Assembly: GCA_963747315.1 (NCBI GenBank)
Contig: CAVVEQ010000006.1
Coordinates: forward strand, 372,001 to 436,000
Reading direction: 5' to 3'
Source of the DNA: CAVVEQ01 sp963747315
Lineage (GTDB): Bacteria; Chloroflexota; Anaerolineae; Anaerolineales; Anaerolineaceae
DNA length: 64,000 nucleotides
Under the pieces are notes generated by a model. It was given only the letters and a program-made list of their open reading frames with translations, was not told where the DNA came from and ran no database searches. The translations under genes were made by a program, and so were the position numbers. This document shows, piece by piece, positions 35,093-43,611 of the stretch. Each line of letters begins with the position of its first letter. The stretch's first letter is position 1.

Positions 35093-36514
35093 TCAGGAAA
35101 TTGCCTCCAGCTTTTGCCTCTGCAGGAATGCGCGCCAGAAAGCCCCCATCCCTGCCATTGCCACCAGGATCCCCCACACACCCCCCAGGAAGGGGATAGC
35201 CGTGGTAACGCTGATGAGGAGCACCCCCAGGAACAAGGCCAGGAATCGTTTCCCGCCGCTCAAGGGAGCAGACTTGCTGAGCATCGCTTCGCCGATGGCG
35301 TAGGAACCTGCCACCATACTCCCGGTAAACACCAGAAAGAGGAACAAACCGGCGATGAGGGCGAGGACAAGCCCAACAAGCCAAAAGTAAGCCGGTGCCA
35401 GTCCGCCCAGCGAAATGGCCGAGAGGAAAATACCCAGCGCGATGAACAATACAGGGACGACGAACATCGCGATGAACCCGATCATTGTAACCAGGATGCC
35501 CCAGCCAAAGGAAGGCCAAAGTTGCTTTCGAAATACTGAGATCACCTTGGCACTCATGCGCGGCAGCAGCCATATCGCCAGGCACCCCAGGATGAACAGG
35601 GTCAAGAACTCGCGCAATAGCCTATAGAACCAGATCCCGAATGTTAACGCGCCTGCGGTCAGTGGTGCAACGGTCTCGACAACTCCCTTCGACAGATCGC
35701 TTGGAGGATTATATTGGTTCCTGTTTTCCGGCACCGGAGTCTGAAAAACCGGCGGCTGAGCCAGGTTCCCTTGGATGGCTTTCCCCTGGTTTACAGAACT
35801 GGTATAGGTCAGGCCGCCTTCGATATTTGCATCCGGTCCAATGCGCAGCCCGGAAGGAATGGTGACGATGGAAGTGCCCTGACCCCAGTCGAACCGGGGA
35901 GTGCTTGGGATACCGGGTTCGGAGACTTCAATATTTGCATCCCCGCCCACGGTTCCATTGATTTCGACCGCCACAGCGCCAATATTGACATCTCGGCCGG
36001 TCGTGCCATTTAGAACCACCTGCCGTGCGCCGATGAACTGATCAATCCTGACCAGGGTGTTCTCCAGCATTTCATAAGAGAAACCTCCGTAGAACACATT
36101 CCGGCCAATCACTGAACCATTCGCCAGGATCATTTCTGCCGAACCAGCAAAAATGGTACCCTCGACCTCGCCATCAATCTGGATGCGCGCAGCGCCGACA
36201 AAAAGGCTGCCGGAGATCATCGCGTCCTTTGTGATCGTTACGGTCCTGCCGCCCGCGAAGACATCCCCGTTGACCTTACCGCTGATGGTGACGGTGCTTC
36301 CAGAGACGAACAGGTTTCCGTTCACGGTACCGGCCATAACAACATTCTCCCCGGCGAGGAAAAGATCGTCATTCACCGTCTTTCCTGGGCCGATATTGCC
36401 GCTTTCACTGAACTCTGCGGCGTTTACCGGGAGGACAGCGGAAAACAATAGCACCGATAATAGGCAAAGCCCCATACCCAGCTTTGCCAGCGATTTTGCA
36501 TTTCGCTTTTTCAT
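35093..36514 (-). CDS. Bactofilin-like (polymer-forming) membrane protein
   Basis: 473 residues. A signal peptide (cleavage near VNAA) is followed by a right-handed beta-helix-like region (~35-200) of short repeats such as GTVNGNLFVSG, GKVNGDVFAGG and GEVEGTIFAGS, the pattern of bactofilin/polymer-forming domains. The C-terminal half has five or six membrane helices. The repeat domain lies outside the membrane, unlike cytoplasmic bactofilins, and may polymerise on the surface. Start with AAAGGAG upstream. It is the last gene before the terminator at 35044 and follows a small membrane protein. Confidence 0.8.
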   Translation of the reverse strand: MKKRNAKSLAKLGMGLCLLSVLLFSAVLPVNAAEFSESGNIGPGKTVNDDLFLAGENVVMAGTVNGNLFVSGSTVTISGKVNGDVFAGGRTVTITKDAMISGSLFVGAARIQIDGEVEGTIFAGSAEMILANGSVIGRNVFYGGFSYEMLENTLVRIDQFIGARQVVLNGTTGRDVNIGAVAVEINGTVGGDANIEVSEPGIPSTPRFDWGQGTSIVTIPSGLRIGPDANIEGGLTYTSSVNQGKAIQGNLAQPPVFQTPVPENRNQYNPPSDLSKGVVETVAPLTAGALTFGIWFYRLLREFLTLFILGCLAIWLLPRMSAKVISVFRKQLWPSFGWGILVTMIGFIAMFVVPVLFIALGIFLSAISLGGLAPAYFWLVGLVLALIAGLFLFLVFTGSMVAGSYAIGEAMLSKSAPLSGGKRFLALFLGVLLISVTTAIPFLGGVWGILVAMAGMGAFWRAFLQRQKLEAIS

Positions 36515-36564
36515 AGCTTACTCCTTTTGAAATAAATACTTGTTATAAATACGCAGGGAAATGA

Positions 36565-36903
36565 TTAAGGTTTCAAACGACGCTGCCGCAGGTGCAGAAT
36601 AACACCAAAGACAATGATCAGCACCAAGATAGCCGCCCCAATGGTGATCGCGTTGGTCTGGTTGGCGGTCTGCAGCAGCTCCGGGTCTATCTGAACTTCC
36701 ACGTTCGGCCTGGGCGTGGCGGTGGATGGCGGGATCGCGCCTAAACCAACAGGAGCAACCATCCTTGCGATGGCTTCCCCGCTGAATATCGCCATCACGA
36801 ATAGGATCACAACCAGTGCGATCATCACTGTCTGCAGGTTCACCCAGCGGGAGGCCTGCAGACGTTCGGCGAATTTACGGATTCTTTCCCTTAGCTTGGC
36901 CAC
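36565..36903 (-). CDS. Small membrane protein of unknown function
   Basis: 112 residues. An N-terminal amphipathic, Arg-rich stretch (MAKLRERIRKFAERL) precedes one membrane helix (VMIALVVILFVMAIFSG), an outside loop with Pro/Thr, and a second helix (AITIGAAILVLIIVFGVIL) ending in RQRRLKP. Both ends therefore face the cytoplasm. It lies between an M42 peptidase and the bactofilin-like gene, in the same direction and with short spacers. No family is recognised. Confidence 0.65.
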   Translation of the reverse strand: MAKLRERIRKFAERLQASRWVNLQTVMIALVVILFVMAIFSGEAIARMVAPVGLGAIPPSTATPRPNVEVQIDPELLQTANQTNAITIGAAILVLIIVFGVILHLRQRRLKP

Positions 36904-36921
36904 TTATCCCAGTTCATCCGG

Positions 36922-37911
36922 TCATAGTTTGATCGGGTGGCTTAGTATCGCCACCAGCAGCTTGACCGCGTTCTCGACATCATTGTAATCCACCATCTCC
37001 GAAGGCGTATGCACATAGCGGCAGGGGATGGAAATGCATCCTGCCGGCATCCCAGCCCGCGAGATTTGCATCACCCGGGCATCCGTGGTGCCGCCTTCCA
37101 ACACTTCCAGTTGATAGGGTATGCGTGCCTTTTCGGCAGCCTGGGTCATCGCTTTCACCAGACGGGGATCCGAGATCATGCCGCTGTCGCGCACCTTGAT
37201 CGCCGGGCCGTCTCCGAGCCGTAAAGCGATGTGGTTCGCCCGCGGTGTGTCACCCGTGGGAGCTACATCCACCGAAATGCCAATCTCCGCATCCAGGGCA
37301 TAGGCTGCTGTAGTCGCACCCCGCAGACCAACTTCCTCCTGAGTGCTGAAAACAAAAAGCAGTTCGTGGGGGGTCTCCCGGATGAGTTTAAGCGCTTCCA
37401 CCATCACTGCGCAGCCAATCCGGTCATCCATGGCCTTGGCCACCAGGCGGGAACCTGTTTGGGAGTAGGGCCGATCAAAACTGGCTGCGTCCCCGACCTT
37501 CACCTTGCAACTCTTCCGATTGGAAGCTCCGGTATCTATGTAATATTTTTCAAGCGTGGGTAGCTTATCAGCGGATTCCTGCTTTTCCATTCCGATCACA
37601 CCTATCGTCCCATCCATGAAGCGCACCCGGGCGCCCACGCAGTTCCGCGCATAAACCCCGCCAATCGGGCTGAATCTCGCAAAGCCGTTTTCGTCGATAT
37701 GAGAGATCATCACGCCGATCTCATCCATGTGAGCGGCAACCATGATCCGCATCCCGTTCTTTTGTTTGTTACCCATTCTAACCAGCAGGTTACCCATCGC
37801 ATCCACCGTACCTTCCAGGGGTTTGATGAGTTCACGGATGATTTCCCGAACTGGACCTTCGAACCCGGAGGGTCCGTGGGATTCGGCGAGTTTCTGGATC
37901 ACAGCTTTCAT
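36922..37911 (-). CDS. M42 family glutamyl/leucyl aminopeptidase, copy 1
   Basis: About 329 residues from the ATG at 37911 (GAGGAG upstream). Two-metal exopeptidase motifs: the first His in VAAHMDEIGVM, the bridging Asp in AMDDRIGCAV, the catalytic/metal Glu pair in STQEEVGLRG, and a late His in RYVHTPSEMV. Family members form dodecameric tetrahedra and trim peptides from the N-terminus in the cytoplasm. This is the third of three consecutive M42 genes on the minus strand; the three are clearly diverged, so they probably differ in substrate preference. Confidence 0.92.
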   Translation of the reverse strand: MKAVIQKLAESHGPSGFEGPVREIIRELIKPLEGTVDAMGNLLVRMGNKQKNGMRIMVAAHMDEIGVMISHIDENGFARFSPIGGVYARNCVGARVRFMDGTIGVIGMEKQESADKLPTLEKYYIDTGASNRKSCKVKVGDAASFDRPYSQTGSRLVAKAMDDRIGCAVMVEALKLIRETPHELLFVFSTQEEVGLRGATTAAYALDAEIGISVDVAPTGDTPRANHIALRLGDGPAIKVRDSGMISDPRLVKAMTQAAEKARIPYQLEVLEGGTTDARVMQISRAGMPAGCISIPCRYVHTPSEMVDYNDVENAVKLLVAILSHPIKL

Positions 37912-37938
37912 CGAATTCTCCTCTGTATTCAATTTACC

Positions 37939-39030
37939 TCAGGGGCGCGGTTCGCGAATGATTTCCAAGGTAATCTCTGCGAGTGCTGCTTTCATCAAAC
38001 GTAGTGTATTCTGCCAATCCTCTACGCAGGCTACCGAAACTGCGGTGTGGCTGTAACGGTGGGGAATGGAGATGGAAAGAGAGGGAATACCTCCCCGCTG
38101 CTTGTGGATGGCAGACGCATCCGTCCCCCCGCCCCCAGGTTGGCGATACTGGAATGGAATTTGATGTTTCTCCGCTGTGCGCGCAATAAAACTGACCAGG
38201 CGCGGATCAGAGAGCGTACCGGAATCGGATAGATAAACCGCGGGTCCTTGTCCCAGCCGGGTATTATATACCGCGTTTTCCATCCCTTCGGGGTCAGGGA
38301 GGTCATACGCAGGTGTGGAATCCAGCGCGATGGCCAGATCAGGTTGAAGCGCATACGCAGCCACCCGTGCGCCGCGCAAACCAACTTCCTCCTGAACAGT
38401 AAAAGCTGCTTGCAGCGCGATCCCGCTCGGAGCTGTCTTGATTAATTCGATCAGGGTAGCCACCCCAAGGCGGTTATCAAGCGCCTTTGCGAATATCACC
38501 CCACCGGAACGACGAAATGGTGTTGCGAAAACAGCTCGGTCGCCGGGTTTCAAACCCGCGCCGCCATCCCCACCGATGTCGATCCGCATCGATTCCAAAC
38601 TGAAGTTGTGTTTGCTCTCATCACTTTCCTGCAGGTGTATGGGTTTTGCACCAATGATCCCTGGGATGTGCTTTGCGCCGATCCAGACTGCCTTTCCCGG
38701 CACCTGGCGAATATCCACACCACCCACTGTTCGAAAATGAAAGAAGCCTCCCTCTTCGCTCTCCACCAGGATGAAGCCCACTTCGTCCATGTGAGCCGCC
38801 ACCATCACCTTCGGCGCTTTCCGATCAGTTGATCCGCACAGGGCGAGCACATTTCCCAGTGCATCCACCCGCACATCGCTGGCATACGGCTTGATTTCCT
38901 CAAGAATGATATCCCGGACTTCTTCCTCAGCGCCGGATACACCGCTTGCCAGGCACAACCTCTCCAGAAGCTTTAATTGCGATCGCCCGATGAATACCCG
39001 GGACAGGGATTGGGAAGAGCCGGTCTTCAT
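37939..39030 (-). CDS. M42 family aminopeptidase, copy 2
   Basis: 363 residues. Metal and catalytic motifs: VAAHMDEVGFI, KALDNRLGVATL, VQEEVGLRGARVAAY and PHRYSHTAVS. The N-terminus (SQLKLLERLCLASGVSGAEEEVRD) is the usual peptidase lead-in. It overlaps the upstream M42 gene by 4 bp (ATGA), so the two are translationally coupled. It acts in the cytoplasm on short peptides; exact specificity cannot be read. Confidence 0.92.
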   Translation of the reverse strand: MKTGSSQSLSRVFIGRSQLKLLERLCLASGVSGAEEEVRDIILEEIKPYASDVRVDALGNVLALCGSTDRKAPKVMVAAHMDEVGFILVESEEGGFFHFRTVGGVDIRQVPGKAVWIGAKHIPGIIGAKPIHLQESDESKHNFSLESMRIDIGGDGGAGLKPGDRAVFATPFRRSGGVIFAKALDNRLGVATLIELIKTAPSGIALQAAFTVQEEVGLRGARVAAYALQPDLAIALDSTPAYDLPDPEGMENAVYNTRLGQGPAVYLSDSGTLSDPRLVSFIARTAEKHQIPFQYRQPGGGGTDASAIHKQRGGIPSLSISIPHRYSHTAVSVACVEDWQNTLRLMKAALAEITLEIIREPRP

Positions 39031-40103
39031 TCCTTCTCCTCCTTCTCAAAGATCTCAGATGGTTCTGCTGCCAGCCTGGCGATGAATTGCGCCAGCAGGT
39101 GCCCCGTACGCTCGATATCCTTGATCGCCCCGCATTCCACCGGGGTATGCATATTCCGCAGAGGGATGCCAAGCACCGCAGTGGGAATGCCCTCAGCAAC
39201 GACTTGCATGGCATAAGCATCGGTACCGGAGTGTTGGGGCATCACCTCCATTGTGAAAGGTATATCCAGGTCTTCGGCTGCTTTTTTGAATCTTTTTTGA
39301 AGAGCCGGGTGAATATTCGGGCCAAGGCCGATGGTGGGACCTTTTCCAAGGGGGAAGGAACGGTAATCCGATACTCCCGGCATACGACCAAAGGTCACAT
39401 CCACTGCTACCGCGATGGTCGGACGGATCAAGAAAGGAGTGGTAAATCCACCGGCAAGGGTTTCCTCTTCCTGGGTCGTGGCTGCCACCCAAACATCCCA
39501 GCCGTGATTGATATACTGCAGCTCCCGCAGGCAGGCAGTGAGCGCAGCCACTGAAGCGCGGTTATCCATGGTGTGGCCAGCGAGCATACTCTCGCCCAGC
39601 TCGATCGGTTCCTGAACAAAGGAAACCGGATCGCCAATGCGGACTATTCGCTCCAGATCCCGCTGGGAGAGCCCGGTATCGACAAGGAGGTCCTCCAGCG
39701 CAGGGGGAGCCTTTTCCTTTGCCGCGGGTCGCAGCCGGTCGGGGAGGCATGTGACCACCCCTGGCAAGTCGCGGGTGCCGTGCACGGTTACCAATTGACC
39801 CGGCATCACCCGCGGATCGATCCCACCTATCTCAGTCACCTGCAGGAAACCCTGCTCTATACCGCGCACCATCAAACCGATCGCGTCCATGTGTGCCGCA
39901 GCCAGGATCGCCGGAGCAGATCCCTGCCCGGTTTTCCGCGCTTTGCGCAAGGCGTGCAAACTTCCCAGAGGGCTGATGGAAACCTCATCAACCAGGGGTT
40001 CCCAGGCTGCCCGAATCGCCTCCCGAATCGGTGCTTCAAACCCGGAAAGTCCGGGTAGGCGTATCATTTCTTTCAGATGCTCTTTTGTCGTTTTCATCTT
40101 CAC
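39027..40103 (-). CDS. M42 family aminopeptidase, copy 3
   Basis: 358 residues; the second Met (40097) is an alternative start. Motifs: LAAAHMDAIGLM, HTMDNRASVAAL, TQEEETLAGG and NMHTPVECG. Compared with the other copies the catalytic loop is EEETLAGG instead of EEVGLRG, the largest visible difference and a hint at a different specificity. It is the first of the three M42 genes and follows the Thr/Pro-rich membrane protein by 5 bp. Confidence 0.9.
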   Translation of the reverse strand: MKMKTTKEHLKEMIRLPGLSGFEAPIREAIRAAWEPLVDEVSISPLGSLHALRKARKTGQGSAPAILAAAHMDAIGLMVRGIEQGFLQVTEIGGIDPRVMPGQLVTVHGTRDLPGVVTCLPDRLRPAAKEKAPPALEDLLVDTGLSQRDLERIVRIGDPVSFVQEPIELGESMLAGHTMDNRASVAALTACLRELQYINHGWDVWVAATTQEEETLAGGFTTPFLIRPTIAVAVDVTFGRMPGVSDYRSFPLGKGPTIGLGPNIHPALQKRFKKAAEDLDIPFTMEVMPQHSGTDAYAMQVVAEGIPTAVLGIPLRNMHTPVECGAIKDIERTGHLLAQFIARLAAEPSEIFEKEEKE

Positions 40104-40108
40104 TTCAC

Positions 40109-40525
40109 TCAGGGGGTGGGGCTGGGAGTATCGGTATCAGTAATGACTGGAGTTTCCGTTTGCGTGGGGAAATCCGTCAGGCTTGGTTCAAGGGTTGGCG
40201 TGCTGCTTGGGATGGGTGAAATCGTAGGTGTAAAGGTAGCCGGGAGCGCATAGGTTTTGCTCGCGGTGGACGTTTGGGTGATCGTCCCGGTACCGGTAAC
40301 CGTGGGAGATTGGAAATAAACCAAGGTTGGCGGTGTTGTTGTGGAGGTAACGGTGATTGTTCCGGTCTGGAGAACCGCGGTGGGTGTTTGAATGCCACCC
40401 GGTTGGGGGTCGATCATCAGGATGATCAAGCCGGCGCAGTAGCAGGGAATGGCAGCCAGGATTAGGGCAACCAGGATGATCTGTATTCGTCCCCGCCGGG
40501 TTGCCCACCGTTCGGATAGATTCAT
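40109..40525 (-). CDS. Membrane-anchored Thr/Pro/Ser-rich protein
   Basis: About 138 residues from the ATG at 40525; a start at 40543 is possible. A short basic N-terminus (RWATRRGRIQ) leads into one membrane helix (IILVALILAAIPCYCAGLIIL). The remaining ~95 residues are almost only Thr, Pro and Ser, ending in DTPSPTP, and should be an extended, perhaps glycosylated, outside tail. No folded domain is present. It lies 47 bp after the chelatase gene and directly before the M42 genes. Confidence 0.65.
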   Translation of the reverse strand: MNLSERWATRRGRIQIILVALILAAIPCYCAGLIILMIDPQPGGIQTPTAVLQTGTITVTSTTTPPTLVYFQSPTVTGTGTITQTSTASKTYALPATFTPTISPIPSSTPTLEPSLTDFPTQTETPVITDTDTPSPTP

Positions 40526-40572
40526 CGCGGTAAAGTTTATCATAGAACATGGGAGCAGGCTCCTGGCAGACT

Positions 40573-42638
40573 TCAAGGCTGAGGTTTCAACTGGTGCATC
40601 TCCCGTCGTACGGTAAGGTAGAGGCTTTCCGCTTTCAGATCGGTGATCGAGAAGCACTCGCATCCCAGTTGCTCCGCCAGGGCGTTGGCCAATCCCTGGT
40701 CGAAGGCGGCATGCTCCATATTGATTACTATGCTGTGAATGTGCTCGTCGGCGATCTTCCGCGCGATCTCGTGCGCCTCCTCCTGCGGGGGTTTGTGTCC
40801 CATGGCCACATTGCCCGCCCCATCCGTCAGCACGATCAACAGCGGCATTACATCGGGATGCAGCATCTTTTCCCTGCGGAGGATATCATGCGCCAGCTGC
40901 AGCCCGGCCGAAAGAGGCGTCTTGCCGCCCACGGGAATATCCGCCAGGGCGGTCTTGGCCAGGTTGACTGAATTGGTCGGTCGCAAAACCAGGGTGGCGC
41001 GGTCCTTCTGGAAAACGATCAAACCCACCCGGTCGCGCCGCTGATAGGCATCGGTCAGCAGGGATAGAATCGCCCCCTTCGTAGCAGCCATGCGCTCAGC
41101 CACCGCCATCGACCACGAGGCATCCACCAGGAAGAGCACCAGGTTGGCTGCTCGGCGAACACGAACTTTACGCATGTAATCCTGGGAATGGATCACAAAC
41201 GCGGTTTTCGTCGGGTTCTCGTGACGTTCTTTCTGGAATGGGGCTGCGGCTCGCAGAGTGGCATCCAGCGCTAGGTCGTAGGGTTGATCTGGAGAGGGGC
41301 GGGATTGCACATAACGCCCGCGTTTAAGCTCTGTGCGCGTCTGCGAGCGCCTGCCAGTCTGTGAACGGAGAATCTTATCCAGGGGGGTGGAAAGCCGCCG
41401 GGTGGTAAACTCCGCGCCCGGGCGGATCTTATCCCCGCCATCCCACCAATTGGCGGATGTCTGGCTGAAGACATCGTGCTGGTCTACTTCAACGCGATCC
41501 TGTTCGGGCTGAGGCTCGCCTGCCTCACCCGCGCTTACACTTTTGGGGGGGTGCTTTTCTCGGCAGCTTCCGCCGGCTCAGAAGTACACTCAGCGTCCTC
41601 GCCCTCTGTAGCTCCTTGCAGGGCATCGATGCGTTCCGCCAGCTCTTCCATGCTCACTTCCGAATCCTGGAAGGGACCCCGCCGAATGCGGTGCGGAAGG
41701 GCAAGCTCAGCAGCGATGGCAATATCGTGATCGTTGATCTCGCTGCGTCCTTCGAAGGCTGCGTGCGCCCGGGCTGCCTTTAAGATAACCAAGTCTGCCC
41801 GGTGGCCTTCCACATTGAGCGAAGCGGTCAGAGAGGCGATTGATAGCATATCGCGGCGGCTGTAGGTCACCCGGTCCACCAGCAGCCGTGCCTGGCCGAT
41901 CTGGGTGGAAAGTTCCTCTTCCTTCTTCAACCAACCTTCGCGGAAGTGATCCGCGTCCCGCTCGAAGGTAAGATTGCGTTCCATGATCTCCACACGTTCA
42001 CGCGGATTGCGAATGCCCAGAATTTCCACCGAGAGTGCAAAACGGTCCAGCAGCTGCGGGCGCAGATCGCCCTCCTCGGGGTTCATCGTGCCCACCAGGA
42101 TAAAGCGCGCAGGGTGGGTAAACGAGATGCCCTCCCGTTCCACAATGTTCATCCCCATCGCCGCGGAATCCAGGAGGATATCCACAACATGATCATCCAG
42201 CAGGTTGACTTCATCAATATAAAGCAGCCCGCGGTTCGCAGCCGCCAAAACGCCCGGTTCAAAATGCCGTTCGCCCTTCTGAATGGCGCGTTCGATATCC
42301 AGGGTTCCCACCACGCGGTCTTCCGTGGCAGAGACCGGTAAGTTAATGAAGGAGGTTGGCTTGTTGGAAACCGGCAGCTTTTCGCCTCGGGCATGCCGCT
42401 CGCGGCACTCTGTGCACCAGCCGGCCGGGTTTTCGGGGTCGCATCCGAAGCGGCAATCATCCACCACTCGCACGTTTGGTAAAAGCGCAGCCAGGGCGCG
42501 CGCGGCGGTTGATTTTGCAGTTCCGCGTTCCCCTCGAATCAGCACGCCGCCAATACGCGGATCCACAGCGTTTAGAACCAGCGCGCGGCGCATGCGGTCC
42601 TGTCCGACAATGGCAGTAAACGGATAAATCACGGGCAT
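40573..42638 (-). CDS. BchI/BchD-type metal chelatase: AAA+ plus VWA, joined by a -1 frame change
   Basis: Two products are possible. The zero frame gives a 367-residue BchI-like AAA+ protein ending at 41535 (Walker A GERGTAKSTAARAL, Walker B LLYIDEVNLLDDH, and four Cys in a CRFGCDP...CTEC cluster). A -1 change at the C7A4 run (41541-41551) continues through a charged linker (GEAGEPQPEQDRVE, TELKRGRYVQSR) into a VWA domain with a MIDAS motif (VDASWS, LTDGAGN), about 688 residues in all. This is the I plus D subunit layout of Mg/Co chelatases. With no chlorophyll genes, cobalt insertion (B12) or a related metal function is more likely. The large CobN/ChlH subunit is not in the window. SD-like AGGAAT precedes the ATG. 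Confidence 0.88.
41506..41551 (-). promoter_or_regulatory. Candidate programmed -1 frameshift site in the chelatase gene
   Basis: On the minus strand the zero frame reads ACC CCC CCA AAA GTG TAA. A one-base backward slip on C7A4 gives AAA AGT GTA and a long frame into the VWA domain. The zero-frame stop is at 41535-41537. Ten nt after the A-run a GC-rich hairpin begins: GGGTGAGGC (41522-41530) pairs with GCCTCA plus CCC (41506-41515, one bulged G), 6-nt loop. Confidence 0.6.
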
Positions 42639-42748
42639 GAGAAAATTCCTGTGTTAGTCTTTAAAAAGCGGGATAAGTTTACCACCAGCAATCCACTGCC
42701 GCAACACCCCCCCGTGGGCGTGTATAAACCTTATCAATAACTACTCAT

Positions 42749-43000
42749 CTAGCCGGCATCTTCCACGGAATCTACATCCGGGAAGAATTGTTTTACGGTT
42801 CCTTCAACCCATCCTTTTAAAGTGCTGGGAGAAAGCGGACAGTCTTGGCAGGCTCCCCCAAGCCTCACGCGCACCACTTTACCATCGTAGGAAACAAGTT
42901 CCACGGAACCCCCGTGATATTCTTCAATATACGCATCCAGCTGCTCGATCAAACCGCGCAGTTGCTGTTCCTGGGAATACTGTGGCCTTTGGTCACTCAT
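42749..43000 (-). CDS. NifU C-terminal-like iron-sulfur scaffold protein
   Basis: About 83 residues from the ATG at 43000 (GGGAGAA upstream), overlapping the end of the cNMP-binding gene by 8 bp. The NifU/Nfu domain fills the protein: LDAYIEEYHGGSVELVSYDG, then the cluster-binding Cys pair in GACQDCPLS. Such small Nfu proteins carry or deliver 4Fe-4S clusters. The N-terminus has an extra polar stretch (MSDQRPQYSQEQQ). A 110-bp gap with nothing recognisable separates it from the chelatase gene. Confidence 0.88.
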   Translation of the reverse strand: MSDQRPQYSQEQQLRGLIEQLDAYIEEYHGGSVELVSYDGKVVRVRLGGACQDCPLSPSTLKGWVEGTVKQFFPDVDSVEDAG

Positions 43001-43490
43001 CGCCGTTCTCCCTTCCATTATCACCTTGCTCCGGGTAAACCCCGTTCTGGATCATTCGGATCACCTCGGATTGGGTGGCGTTCAATCGGGAACTGATCAC
43101 CTGGGAGAGCCTCTCGAGGAGGATCAAACCCGTCGCCGGGTGATCCCCGCAAAGGCTTGCCAGCGCTGCTCCAGCGATCCGGTAGGTGCAACTTTCCATC
43201 ACCGAGATTGCAGCCGAAGTATAACACTCATGTCGCAGCACCGACGACCAGCCAAACACTTCACCCTCGGTAAGGGTTGCCACTTTAAGGAAAGGGCCAT
43301 CGTAGGGCTTGTAACGGATCTCCACCTCGCCCCGGCGAAGCATATAGAAGAAATCCGCATATTGATCCTGGTCGAAGATCACAGTGTTTTCCGGGAATAG
43401 TACTTCATCTACCATGGGAAGGATAACCTGGATGTCTGTATCGTCCATGCCTTCAAAAAGCGGGATACGCCGCAGGTCCTGTGCTTGCAT
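42993..43490 (-). CDS. Cyclic-nucleotide-binding-domain protein without DNA-binding domain
   Basis: About 165 residues. A single cNMP-binding domain of the Crp/Fnr type (residues ~8-120: IPLFEGMDDTDIQVILPMVDEV, VIFDQDQYADFFYMLRRGEVEI, GEVFGWSSVL) and a short helix at the end. The helix-turn-helix that Crp/Fnr proteins need to bind DNA is absent. The usual phosphate-binding RxA motif is altered (LRHECYTSAA), so the ligand is uncertain. It may act as a partner-binding sensor. ATG at 43490 is preferred over the TTG at 43496; a TAATAT box lies 7 nt upstream. The NifU-like gene overlaps its 3' end. Confidence 0.82.
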   Translation of the reverse strand: MQAQDLRRIPLFEGMDDTDIQVILPMVDEVLFPENTVIFDQDQYADFFYMLRRGEVEIRYKPYDGPFLKVATLTEGEVFGWSSVLRHECYTSAAISVMESCTYRIAGAALASLCGDHPATGLILLERLSQVISSRLNATQSEVIRMIQNGVYPEQGDNGRENGDE

Positions 43491-43611
43491 AGACAATATA
43501 TTAATCCGCCGATATAACCCAGTGTAGTGGCGAAATTCCCAAAATCGCGGATTTTCCTCATACCGGCAGGTGACGGAAATATCAAAATTATATGACGTGA
43601 AAAAGTGGAGA

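Noticed and set aside
40573..42638. Evidence for phototrophy from the BchI/BchD-type genes
   Set aside because: No bacteriochlorophyll, reaction-centre or chlorosome genes are present; such chelatase pairs are common in non-phototrophs.
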